Shown: piece by piece, positions 35,272-42,503 of the stretch
Numbering within the stretch: position 1 is the first letter of the stretch
Layout of the letters: each line of letters starts with the position of its first letter
Origin: Lachnocurva sp045579705
GTDB lineage: Bacteria > Bacillota > Clostridia > Lachnospirales > Lachnospiraceae
Length of the DNA: 42,660 bases
Reading direction: 5' to 3'
Assembly (NCBI GenBank): GCA_045579705.1
Contig: JAZNMP010000029.1
Coordinates: 1 to 42,660 of the forward strand
The notes under the pieces: model-generated
What the model saw: only the letters and a program-made list of their open reading frames with translations
Told to the model about the DNA's origin: nothing
Databases searched by the model: none
Position numbers and translations under genes: made by a program

Positions 35272-35964
35272 ATGATTTACACAACAGAAGTACAGCATAT
35301 GTGCCCTGTAGCTAAAGGTGCTAAACACGAACCAGCACCTATCCCAGAAGAGGGAAAGTGGGTACACGCAAAGAAGATAGAAGATATTTCAGGTTTTACT
35401 CACGGAGTAGGCTGGTGTGCACCACAGCAGGGTGCCTGCAAGCTTACACTTAATGTAAAGAACGGTGTTATCGAAGAAGCACTGATCGAAACAATCGGAT
35501 GTTCAGGTATGACTCATTCAGCGGCTATGGCAGCTGAGATTCTTCAGGGAAAGACAATCCTCGAAGCACTCAACACAGACTTGGTTTGTGATGCCATCAA
35601 CACAGCTATGAGAGAGCTCTTCCTTCAGATCGTTTACGGACGTACACAGTCTGCATTCTCAGATGACGGACTTTCAGTTGGTGCTGGCCTTGAAGACCTT
35701 GGTAAAGGACTTCGTTCACAGGTTGGTACTATGTACGGTACAAAAGAGAAGGGTGTTAGATACCTTGAAATGACAGAAGGTTATGTAACAGACCTCGCTC
35801 TCGATGAGAACGATACAGTTATCGGATACAAGTATGTTTCTCTTGGTAAGATGACAGACTTCATCAAGAAGGGTGATGATCCTAACACAGCTTGGGAAAA
35901 AGCAAAGGGTCAGTACGGCCGTATCGACGATGCAGTTAAGTTCATCGATCCTCGTAAAGAGTAA
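35272..35964 (+). CDS. NifU/IscU-like iron-sulfur scaffold protein
   Basis: This 230-aa protein has an IscU/NifU-N-like core with three Cys regions: GVGWCAPQQGACKLTL, IETIGCSGMTHSAAMAAEIL (matching the IscU GC...AS motif) and LVCDAINTAM. The last lacks the HCS of classic IscU. The C-terminal 100 residues, ending DDAVKFIDPRKE, are outside the core. ATG 35272 follows AAAGGAG; upstream in-frame codons have no such site. Codons are strongly biased to GGT, GCT, ATC and AAC, suggesting high expression. It pairs with the GGGtGRT gene 17 bases downstream, a known but functionally uncharacterised pairing in anaerobes. Confidence 0.85.
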   Translation: MIYTTEVQHMCPVAKGAKHEPAPIPEEGKWVHAKKIEDISGFTHGVGWCAPQQGACKLTLNVKNGVIEEALIETIGCSGMTHSAAMAAEILQGKTILEALNTDLVCDAINTAMRELFLQIVYGRTQSAFSDDGLSVGAGLEDLGKGLRSQVGTMYGTKEKGVRYLEMTEGYVTDLALDENDTVIGYKYVSLGKMTDFIKKGDDPNTAWEKAKGQYGRIDDAVKFIDPRKE

Positions 35965-35981
35965 TAGAAGGGAGATATACA

Positions 35982-36992
35982 ATGGCTTTATTTGAAAATT
36001 ATGAAGCAAGAATTGATCAGATCAATGCTACTTTAAATAAATACGGTATCAAAGATATCGAAGAAGCTAAGAAGATCACAGAAGATGCTGGCCTTGATGT
36101 ATATCACATGGTAGAAGGCATCCAGGGTATCTGCTTTGAGAACGCTAAGTGGGCTTACACTGTAGGTGCTGCTATCGCTATCAAGAAGGACGCTAGACGT
36201 GCTGCTGACGCTGCTGCAGCTATCGGTGAAGGCCTTCAGTCATTCTGTATCCCAGGTTCAGTTGCTGATCACCGTAAGGTAGGTCTCGGACATGGTAACC
36301 TCGGAAAGATGCTTCTTGAAGAAGAGACAGAGTGCTTCGCATTCCTCGCTGGTCACGAGTCATTCGCTGCTGCTGAGGGTGCTATCGGTATCGCTAATAA
36401 CGCTAACAAGGTTCGTAAGAACCCACTTAGAGTTATCCTTAACGGTCTCGGTAAAGATGCTGCTCAGATCATTTCACGTATCAACGGATTCACATTCGTT
36501 GAGACACAGTACGATTACAAGGCTGCAAAGCTTAACATCGTTTCAAAGACACCTTACTCAAAGGGCGCTCGTGCACTCGTAAACTGCTACGGTGCTGACG
36601 ATGTTCAGGAAGGTGTAGCAATCATGTGGGAAGAGAACGTAGGTGTATCAATCACTGGTAACTCTACAAACCCTACTAGATTCCAGCACCCAGTTGCAGG
36701 TACATATAAGAAAGAACGTATCGAAGCTGGTAAGCCATACTTCTCAGTAGCTTCAGGTGGTGGTACAGGACGTACACTTCACCCAGATAATATGGCTGCT
36801 GGTCCTGCTTCTTATGGTATGACAGATACTATGGGACGTATGCATTCAGATGCTCAGTTCGCTGGTTCTTCATCAGTTCCTGCTCACGTAGAAATGATGA
36901 GTCTCATCGGAATGGGTAACAACCCAATGGTTGGTGCTACTGTAGCTGTAGCTGTTTCAGTTGAAGAAGCTGCTAAGGCTGGTAAGTTCTAA
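35982..36992 (+). CDS. GGGtGRT family protein
   Basis: This 336-aa soluble protein has the family's name motif ASGGGTGRTLHPDNMAAGP near residue 258. Other conserved stretches are FCIPGSVADHRKVGLGHG, FLAGHESFAAAEGAIGIAN and SITGNSTNPTRFQHPVAGTY. There is no signal or membrane segment. Codon use is even more biased than its neighbour's (GCT, GGT, CGT, AAC, TTC), a sign of very high expression. GAAGGGAG precedes ATG 35982. The biochemical role is not known to me; the constant NifU-like partner suggests a link to iron-sulfur metabolism. Confidence 0.9.
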   Translation: MALFENYEARIDQINATLNKYGIKDIEEAKKITEDAGLDVYHMVEGIQGICFENAKWAYTVGAAIAIKKDARRAADAAAAIGEGLQSFCIPGSVADHRKVGLGHGNLGKMLLEEETECFAFLAGHESFAAAEGAIGIANNANKVRKNPLRVILNGLGKDAAQIISRINGFTFVETQYDYKAAKLNIVSKTPYSKGARALVNCYGADDVQEGVAIMWEENVGVSITGNSTNPTRFQHPVAGTYKKERIEAGKPYFSVASGGGTGRTLHPDNMAAGPASYGMTDTMGRMHSDAQFAGSSSVPAHVEMMSLIGMGNNPMVGATVAVAVSVEEAAKAGKF

Positions 36993-37018
36993 TCTATTTA
37001 TAATCAGAAATTTTTATG

Positions 37019-37060
37019 CATGCGATAGTTGAACTAGTTTTGACTATCGCATGTTTTTTT
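37019..37060 (+). terminator. intrinsic terminator after the GGGtGRT gene
   Basis: CATGCGATAGT (37019-37029) pairs perfectly with ACTATCGCATG (37043-37053) around a 13-base loop and is followed by TTTTTTT. A reading frame starting at 37016 would be translated through it, which argues for the later start of the next gene. Confidence 0.92.
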
Positions 37061-37078
37061 ATTAAGGGATGCGTAAGT

Positions 37079-38164
37079 ATGAACGAAAAAAGTATAGATT
37101 TAGTTATATTTAAAAGTGGTAAAATCGCGGAGGAATCGGTAAAGTGGTTCTTCTCGTTTTTGAATATAGGTCTTTTGGCGGTCCATTCTTTTCTTCAGTT
37201 TTTGTACTGGAATTATCAAGTGAAAGAGATGTTTGTAATAAACATCTTTAGTTTGCTTTTGTATGTACTGTTCTATTTCGCGATTAAGAAGAAAAAGTAC
37301 AAACTATACGTTATGATGGTCTATTTAGAAGTTTTGGTCCATTCGTCCATAGCAACCACGGTTATCGGTTGGCCGGCTGGCTTTCAGTTATGGCTTATAG
37401 CTCTGACTTGTGCCTATTTCTTTCAGACTTTGGTGTATGAAGGAATGTTTAGCCCGGAAAAATTATCCTGGATTCTAACAGCGATAAATATATTAGTCTT
37501 CTTTGGTTTACTTCTGGATAGCAGATTTGGAACACTTCCATTTGTTAGAAATATATATTCTGGTGAAGATTATTTCGTCTTTCATTTCTTTAACTGCATA
37601 GTAACGTTCTTCGTTGTAATTCTTTTTTCATCAATGTTTGTAAAAGGTATCGTGACAAAGAATAACGAGTTGAACAAGGAAGCGGTGGTTGATAAGGTAA
37701 CAGGCCTCTTTAACAGACTGGGATTGATCCGTTTCGTTGAGAATAGCGGTCTTAAAGAAATCGACGACTTTACAGTTGCTATCATGGATATCGATAATTT
37801 TAAATCCATAAATGATACTTATGGACATGCAGCTGGTGATGCAGCCCTTAGATTCGTAGGTGCGAAACTTAAGGATATGATTAGCAATCATACTTTGGCC
37901 TGTCGTTGGGGCGGCGATGAGTTTCTCTTTATAGAACTAGGAGAAAATCATTCTGAAACGTTGTATAATACTTTACAGAAGTTGAGAGAAGAAATCTCTA
38001 ATAGTACAATAGTGGTAGGAGAAACTATGTTTAGTATCAAAGTATCAGCTGGAATTGCTGCATTTGAGGAAGGCGATACTATGGATAAGGTCTTCTACAA
38101 AGCTGACAAAGCATTGTACGAATCAAAGGCATCCGGAAAGGACAGGGTTACAAAGGAGGGCTAG
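37079..38164 (+). CDS. membrane diguanylate cyclase (GGDEF)
   Basis: This 361-aa protein makes cyclic di-GMP. About six membrane helices occupy residues 20-190 (for example ILVFFGLLLDS, FNCIVTFFVVILFSSMFV). The GGDEF domain (about 200-361) has DKVTGLFNRLGL, IMDIDNFKSINDTYGH and the active-site GGDEF at 278-282 in CRWGGDEF, then ADKALYESKASGKDRV. The RxxD inhibitory site is absent (SNHT at that position), so product inhibition is not expected. The start is ATG 37079 with AAGGG upstream. It may control motility, which fits the flagellin-modification genes in the window. Confidence 0.92.
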   Translation: MNEKSIDLVIFKSGKIAEESVKWFFSFLNIGLLAVHSFLQFLYWNYQVKEMFVINIFSLLLYVLFYFAIKKKKYKLYVMMVYLEVLVHSSIATTVIGWPAGFQLWLIALTCAYFFQTLVYEGMFSPEKLSWILTAINILVFFGLLLDSRFGTLPFVRNIYSGEDYFVFHFFNCIVTFFVVILFSSMFVKGIVTKNNELNKEAVVDKVTGLFNRLGLIRFVENSGLKEIDDFTVAIMDIDNFKSINDTYGHAAGDAALRFVGAKLKDMISNHTLACRWGGDEFLFIELGENHSETLYNTLQKLREEISNSTIVVGETMFSIKVSAGIAAFEEGDTMDKVFYKADKALYESKASGKDRVTKEG

Positions 38165-38166
38165 TT

Positions 38167-38781
38167 ATGAGGATTATTACTATCAATCGTGAATTCGGTA
38201 GTGGTGGTAGAGAAGTGGGAAAACGTCTGGCAGAGAGATTAGGCTTTGCTTATTATGACAAAGAAATCATCGATGCAATCGCTGAGAAGAGTAAACTCGA
38301 CAAGGGGTTTATAGATAAGACTATCGAAGAAGGTGCTTGGAAGAATTATCCTATTACTTTCAATCATACTTTTGCATATATGCCACTTATCGAGACGCCA
38401 GGAACTACGCTGATCACATGGCAGAGCGAGGTTCTGCACGAAATCGCTGAGAAGGGTGACTGCGTTATCGTAGGGCGTGCTGCGGATGCGATACTTGATG
38501 AATACCATCCATTCAAGGTATTTATCTTTGCCGATATGGATTCAAAGGTAAAGAGATGTCAGGAGAGAGCCGAAGAAGGCGAAAACATGTCTGATAAAGA
38601 GATGATTCGCTACATTAAGAAGATTGATAAATCCAGAGCTTCAAATCATGATTTGTTTGCTCCATATAAATGGGGTTCCAGAGAGGGATTTGACCTTTGT
38701 ATAAATACATCAAATGTTGAAATAAAGACGATCGTGCCAGCTATCGGAGAGTATGCAAAGGCATGGTTTGAGAATTTCTAG
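38167..38781 (+). CDS. cytidylate-kinase-like protein
   Basis: This 204-aa P-loop kinase belongs to the cytidylate-kinase-like family common in clostridia. It has the P-loop INREFGSGGREVGKRLAERL, YYDKEIIDAIAEKS, GDCVIVGRAADAIL and the lid-like DKEMIRYIKKIDKSRASNH. The true substrate of this side family is uncertain; a housekeeping cmk is usually separate. ATG 38167 follows AAGGAGGG and overlaps the cyclase end closely, so the two are co-transcribed. Confidence 0.85.
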   Translation: MRIITINREFGSGGREVGKRLAERLGFAYYDKEIIDAIAEKSKLDKGFIDKTIEEGAWKNYPITFNHTFAYMPLIETPGTTLITWQSEVLHEIAEKGDCVIVGRAADAILDEYHPFKVFIFADMDSKVKRCQERAEEGENMSDKEMIRYIKKIDKSRASNHDLFAPYKWGSREGFDLCINTSNVEIKTIVPAIGEYAKAWFENF

Positions 38782-38787
38782 CAGAGT

Positions 38788-38808
38788 CAATCGGGTGGTT
38801 GTTTTTTT
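38788..38808 (+). terminator. weak intrinsic terminator
   Basis: CAATC-GGGT-GGTTG (one G-U pair) is followed by TTTTTTT. The stem is only 5 bp but the U tract is good. It stands just after the kinase gene. Confidence 0.5.
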
Positions 38809-38829
38809 GCGCGCGAGTCGAAAAAATGC

Positions 38830-38858
38830 TTGATTTTTGAGCCTGGTTGGGTTATATT
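38830..38858 (+). promoter_or_regulatory. tRNA-Leu promoter
   Basis: TTGATT (38830-38835), an exact 17-bp spacer and TATATT (38853-38858) place the start near 38865, about 24 bases before the tRNA. Confidence 0.75.
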
Positions 38859-38887
38859 TATTCCTGCGTGTGAAACGCGAATAAATA
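38855..38887 (+). other. hairpin abutting the tRNA-Leu 5' end
   Basis: TATTTATTC (38855-38863) pairs perfectly with GAATAAATA (38879-38887), and GCGT with ACGC inside, around GTGAA. It overlaps the -10 and ends one base before the mature tRNA. It could be an operator-like palindrome at the start site or a processing feature for RNase P. Confidence 0.55.
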
Positions 38888-38888
38888 T

Positions 38889-38971
38889 GCGGATATGGCG
38901 GAATTGGCAGACGCGCCAGATTTAGGTTCTGGTGGGCAACCCCCGTGCAGGTTCAACTCCTGTTATCCGCA
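38889..38971 (+). tRNA. tRNA-Leu (anticodon UAG)
   Basis: The acceptor GCGGATA pairs with TATCCGC; the discriminator is A. The anticodon stem CCAGA/TCTGG encloses TTTAGGT (anticodon TAG, codons CUN). A variable arm of the long class-II type (TGGGCAACCCCCG region) and a T arm GTTCAACTCC follow. The 3' CCA is not encoded. Confidence 0.95.
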
Positions 38972-38979
38972 CGATTTCG

Positions 38980-39016
38980 GGAGCGAGTTTAGGATGATCC
39001 TAACTCGCTTCCTTTT
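38980..39016 (+). terminator. intrinsic terminator after tRNA-Leu
   Basis: GGAGCGAGTTTAGGAT pairs with ATCCTAACTCGCTTCC with one small bulge on each side, followed by TTTT. It starts 8 bases after the tRNA. Confidence 0.85.
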
Positions 39017-39068
39017 GTATATGAAAGTTTGAATAGCGCGGTGCTTATAGAGCGCTTATGGAGATGAA

Positions 39069-40124
39069 ATGAGATACGTATATCCTGATTACTATAAGAA
39101 GTTTAAGTGTGTCGGAGGAGAGTGCATAGATACTTGCTGTGCAGGCTGGCAGGTTGATGTCGACGACAACAGTGCGTGCATGTATAAAGCGATGCCGATG
39201 CCGATAGGAAAGAAGCTTCGTGAGCGACTTCGTGGCAACGATGGCGGTTATTATTTTGAGCTTGCACCGAAAAAAAGATGCCCTTTCTTAAACGATTCCA
39301 ATCTATGTGACATCATCCTCGCGCTTGGAGAAGGGGGACTTTGTGTGACTTGTACGGAGTATCCTAGATTCTATGCGGATACACCGATTTATGAGCAGGT
39401 TGATCTCACGCTTTCATGTCCAGAAGCTGCAGAGATTTTTTTCAGTACAGAGGAGCCTATTAGATATATTACAGAGGATATCGATGATGAGGACAGAGAA
39501 GACGATGGAATCTTTGGCGAGGATCCTTTTGGGGATGAAGATGCAGAAATGGATGAACAGGCTTTTGAGGAAGAAATCGAGAATTCTGACATGGATAAAG
39601 AGAAGGAAGCTTTGCTCCTTTCAGTTCTCGAGATGAGAGACAGGGACATCGCTATCATGCAGGAGAGAAATGTGGACTTGCTGGAAAGATGGAAGCAGGC
39701 CTTGCATTTCACCGTGACCGAAGATGATGACGAGAACATCCTTCGAAATATCGCGACGATGGAGGTTGTAAATCCGCTTTGGACGGAATTTATGGATTCT
39801 ATAAATGAGAATTTGGAAGAGGTTCAGCGTCGGGTTCACCAGATGCTTGAGGATCGGGATGATTTCCTGACAAATTCGCTGGAGAGATTTTCTACTTATC
39901 TGCTCTTTAGATATCTGATAGATATCTACTATCATGATAACAGTGAGAGAACTTATCGCTTCATCGGCAGGGATTTGAGAATCCTGCTATTGCTTCTGGC
40001 TGAGAGTACTTTGGGGACTGAAGGAAAGATTGCGATTTCTAGGCAGACCATGGTCGAGAGAGCTAGAATTTTTTCCAGACAAATAGAGCATTCTGACACA
40101 AATGTGGAAATTCTGCTTCGATAA
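39069..40124 (+). CDS. fliB: FliB-like flagellin lysine-N-methylase
   Basis: This 351-aa protein matches the FliB family, which methylates surface lysines of flagellin. The N-terminal Cys cluster FKCVGGECIDTCCAGWQVDV is the hallmark; RCPFLNDSNLCDI, GLCVTCTEYPRF and LSCPEAA add further conserved Cys, thought to hold a metal or iron-sulfur centre. Residues about 140-180 form an acidic insert (DEDREDDGIFGEDPFGDEDA). The C-terminal helical part includes RFSTYLLFRYLIDIYY. ATG 39069 follows GGAGATGA. No flagellin gene is in the window. Other members of this YkgJ-like Cys-rich group exist, so the exact substrate is inferred. Confidence 0.85.
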   Translation: MRYVYPDYYKKFKCVGGECIDTCCAGWQVDVDDNSACMYKAMPMPIGKKLRERLRGNDGGYYFELAPKKRCPFLNDSNLCDIILALGEGGLCVTCTEYPRFYADTPIYEQVDLTLSCPEAAEIFFSTEEPIRYITEDIDDEDREDDGIFGEDPFGDEDAEMDEQAFEEEIENSDMDKEKEALLLSVLEMRDRDIAIMQERNVDLLERWKQALHFTVTEDDDENILRNIATMEVVNPLWTEFMDSINENLEEVQRRVHQMLEDRDDFLTNSLERFSTYLLFRYLIDIYYHDNSERTYRFIGRDLRILLLLLAESTLGTEGKIAISRQTMVERARIFSRQIEHSDTNVEILLR

Positions 40125-40175
40125 GCGTATAATACTAATCGTTTACGAAAAAAGTTTAAATAGAAGGTTATAGGT

Positions 40176-40865
40176 ATGAAGAAGTATTCAGACTTTATAT
40201 TGGCGCTAGTTGTACTGATCGCTGCGATCCTCTTTGCTGTAATCGTGCTGGTTACCAGCTTTAAGCGTAATGGAGGTTCGCTGTTTCCTGTCGAGAAAGC
40301 CCAGACGACTGAAACGAATGCTACAAAGAGCGGCAAGAATGCATATACAGCTGATGATGAAACAGTAGGAACTATCTTTATCGGAGATAGTCGTTTTGTA
40401 GGAATGGACAAAGCTGTCGACATCGAATCACACGAGAGAGAGTTCTGTGTGGCAAAGGTCGGACAGGGTTATTACTGGTTCAAGAATACTGCATTGAAAC
40501 AGATTGAGAAGATTAGAAAAGAGAATACAGCTCTTACAAAGTGGAGATATGTCGTATGTCTCGGTGTAAATGATTTGGGAAACAGCAAGAATTACATCGA
40601 AGAGTACGAGGAGCTTACAGGCAAAGATGATTCTATTCAGTTGGTACTGGTATCTGTAAACCCGGTAAAGAATTATCCTAGCATCACAAATTCTCAGATT
40701 AAGAAGTTCAATATCAAGCTTTCAGATGCTGGATATGATTATATCGATACTTTCTCTGTTCTTCAGAAGAAAGGCTTTAATTCAACAGATGGTTTGCATT
40801 ACGATGATGAGACTTATGAAACGATCTATGATTTGATTGAAAAAGGTTTGTTAGATTTGGAATAG
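40176..40865 (+). CDS. membrane-anchored SGNH hydrolase
   Basis: This 229-aa protein has an N-terminal membrane anchor (about residues 7-28, ILALVVLIAAILFAVIVLV) and an extracytoplasmic SGNH/GDSL esterase domain. Block I is FIGDSRFVGM with the nucleophile Ser, block III is CLGVNDLGNSKNY, and block V is STDGLHYDDETYE with Asp and His. It probably deacylates or acylates a cell-wall or surface polymer, like the SGNH part of the protein at 7638. ATG 40176 is preceded by AGAAGG; a TATAAT at 40128-40133 may be its -10. Confidence 0.85.
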   Translation: MKKYSDFILALVVLIAAILFAVIVLVTSFKRNGGSLFPVEKAQTTETNATKSGKNAYTADDETVGTIFIGDSRFVGMDKAVDIESHEREFCVAKVGQGYYWFKNTALKQIEKIRKENTALTKWRYVVCLGVNDLGNSKNYIEEYEELTGKDDSIQLVLVSVNPVKNYPSITNSQIKKFNIKLSDAGYDYIDTFSVLQKKGFNSTDGLHYDDETYETIYDLIEKGLLDLE

Positions 40866-40896
40866 TAATTAGGACCGGAAAGTTAGGAGGAAGATT

Positions 40897-41574
40897 ATGA
40901 AACGTTCAGATGCAGAAATGAGACGCGAGAGAATGTTTGAACAGGTTGATGGTTCAGAAATCATTTCGGAGCAGCTTTACAACCTGGTGATTGGGCTTAC
41001 AGTTTGCTCAGGATTCATCATCAATTTCTTTGTGATGAGATTCTTTGCAGAGCCACTGTCAGAGATGGGATATCTCACATCAATCCTGTTGTACTTTGGT
41101 TTTTCATTTGGTGGTATGTTTATTGCGTACAGATCAAATAGCGCAGCGGTAAGCTATGGCGGTTTCGTCCTCCTCGCTATTGGATTTAGTATTATCCTAA
41201 ATGGTGTGGTTTACTATTATGCACCACAGACTGTAATTTCAGCTATCTATGTAACTCTGGGAGCGACAATTCTAATGATGGTTATCTCAACTATCATTCC
41301 TAAGTTTTTCGCAGGACTTGGAAAAGTTTTGTTCATCTCACTCCTCGTAGTTATCATAGTTGAGGTAGTTATGATGTTTGCAGGAATCATTGAGCCTACA
41401 GCTATCGACTTTTTTGTAGCATTGCTCTTCTGTGGCTACATCGGCTTCGATTGGTCTAGAGCACAGAGTTATCCTAAGACTATGAATAATGCAATCGATT
41501 CTTCAGTAGATATTTACGTAGATATCGTAAACTTGTTCCTTAGAGTGCTTAGCATCCTCGGAAAGAGAAATTAA
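40897..41574 (+). CDS. Bax inhibitor-1 (YbhL/UPF0005) family membrane protein
   Basis: This 225-aa integral membrane protein has about seven hydrophobic helices. The order of helices and the end SSVDIYVDIVNLFLRVLSILGKRN are characteristic of BI-1/YccA-YbhL proteins, as is the GFDWSRAQ-type loop before the last segment. Some family members are pH-sensitive calcium leak channels; the role in this bacterium is unknown. TTAGGAGGAAG precedes ATG 40897. A good terminator follows. Confidence 0.85.
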   Translation: MKRSDAEMRRERMFEQVDGSEIISEQLYNLVIGLTVCSGFIINFFVMRFFAEPLSEMGYLTSILLYFGFSFGGMFIAYRSNSAAVSYGGFVLLAIGFSIILNGVVYYYAPQTVISAIYVTLGATILMMVISTIIPKFFAGLGKVLFISLLVVIIVEVVMMFAGIIEPTAIDFFVALLFCGYIGFDWSRAQSYPKTMNNAIDSSVDIYVDIVNLFLRVLSILGKRN

Positions 41575-41590
41575 TCATTAAATTAGTAAA

Positions 41591-41619
41591 GCGCCTGGCT
41601 GATGCCGGGCGTTTTTTTT
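41591..41619 (+). terminator. intrinsic terminator between convergent genes
   Basis: CGCCTGGC-tgat-GCCGGGCG (one G-U pair) is followed by eight T. The T run ends on the stop codon of the minus-strand gene at 41618-41860. Confidence 0.9.
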
Positions 41620-41860
41620 AGTAGTTTGCAGCGTTCTCGTTGATATAATCACAGATCGCCTGCAGACCTTTGTTTGTAAAAGGTTCTTTGTGTTCGATTT
41701 TTTCTTCCTTCGTAGTTTCGAAGTTTAGAGGTCCTTTCCATGAAGTGATGACGAGTTCCTCTTCAACTCTTTCGATTTTGAAGCGCATATTGTGGTCGCT
41801 CCCGAAATAAGGGCTTTTTTTATAAAACTCTAAAGAGAGTAAATCGTCTAGATTTGTCAT
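41618..41860 (-). CDS. small hypothetical protein (80 aa)
   Basis: This 80-residue soluble protein has alternating beta-like segments (MRFKIERVEEELVITSW) and a C-terminal helix (NKGLQAICDYINENAANY). No known family. AAAGGAG lies 7 bases before ATG 41860, which makes it a real gene. It diverges from the DUF1653 gene and converges on the BI-1-like gene. Confidence 0.75.
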   Translation of the reverse strand: MTNLDDLLSLEFYKKSPYFGSDHNMRFKIERVEEELVITSWKGPLNFETTKEEKIEHKEPFTNKGLQAICDYINENAANY

Positions 41861-41870
41861 AAATACTCCT

Positions 41871-41899
41871 TTGATAATTGCTGATTTTGATTTATTATA
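41871..41899. promoter_or_regulatory. divergent promoter region
   Basis: On the plus strand TTGATA (41871-41876) and TATTAT (41893-41898) are 16 bp apart and face the DUF1653 gene. On the minus strand a consensus TATAAT (41894-41899) faces the 80-aa gene. The two -10 elements overlap, so the promoters would compete. Confidence 0.55.
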
Positions 41900-41945
41900 T
41901 CAGATATAGAATTAGTTGATGAAAAAAACTAGAAGGAGTTTATTT

Positions 41946-42500
41946 ATGCCTCAGAGTAATCCGAAATCAGGTGAGATTTATCGCCATTTTAAGAATAAAA
42001 TGTATCAGATAATCGGGATAGTAAAACACAGCGAAACCAGAGAGAAGATGGTATGCTACCAGGCACTTTATGGTGATTATGGTATGTACGTGCGTCCATA
42101 CGATATGTTTATAAGTGAAGTGGACCATGCGAAATATCCTGAAGTGACTCAGAAATATAGATTTGAGCTTGTAGGAAATGCTGGTGAGGGAGTGGCTGCT
42201 GAGTCGGTTCATTCACCGAACGCAGAGATGCTTCATGCATCAGATACAGAGGAGAAGTTTGATATTCCTACTATATTAAACAAATTCCTGGACACTGATG
42301 ATTTGGAAGAAAAATATCAGCTTGTGAAGATGATTTCTGAAGATGATATCACAGAGTTCCTCGTTGATAGTATGGCTGTTTCTCTGGATATCATCATTCC
42401 AGAAGGCAAGCTTATCGATAGATTTGATGAGCTGAAGTCCGCACTAAAGACGAAGGCGAAGTATGAAGCAGATGGAATAGGTAATAGACTTAGAAGATAA
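41946..42500 (+). CDS. DUF1653 domain protein (184 aa)
   Basis: The N-terminal part (about residues 10-75) is a DUF1653 domain: GEIYRHFKNKMYQIIGIVKH, VCYQALYGDYGMYVRPYDMF and the end of the domain near YRFELVG. Residues 85-184 are an acidic helical extension not part of that domain (FDIPTILNKFLDTDDLEEKY, IPEGKLIDRFDELKSAL). The function of DUF1653 is unknown. The start is ATG 41946 with AGAAGGAG upstream; an earlier in-frame ATG at 41916 precedes that site and is rejected. Confidence 0.85.
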   Translation: MPQSNPKSGEIYRHFKNKMYQIIGIVKHSETREKMVCYQALYGDYGMYVRPYDMFISEVDHAKYPEVTQKYRFELVGNAGEGVAAESVHSPNAEMLHASDTEEKFDIPTILNKFLDTDDLEEKYQLVKMISEDDITEFLVDSMAVSLDIIIPEGKLIDRFDELKSALKTKAKYEADGIGNRLRR

Positions 42501-42503
42501 GCA

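Noticed and set aside
36292..36582. Reading frame inside the GGGtGRT gene
   Set aside because: It is a frame shadow produced by strongly biased codons and has no ribosome binding site.
37016..37078. Upstream start for the diguanylate cyclase
   Set aside because: The added residues are encoded by the terminator hairpin of the preceding gene.
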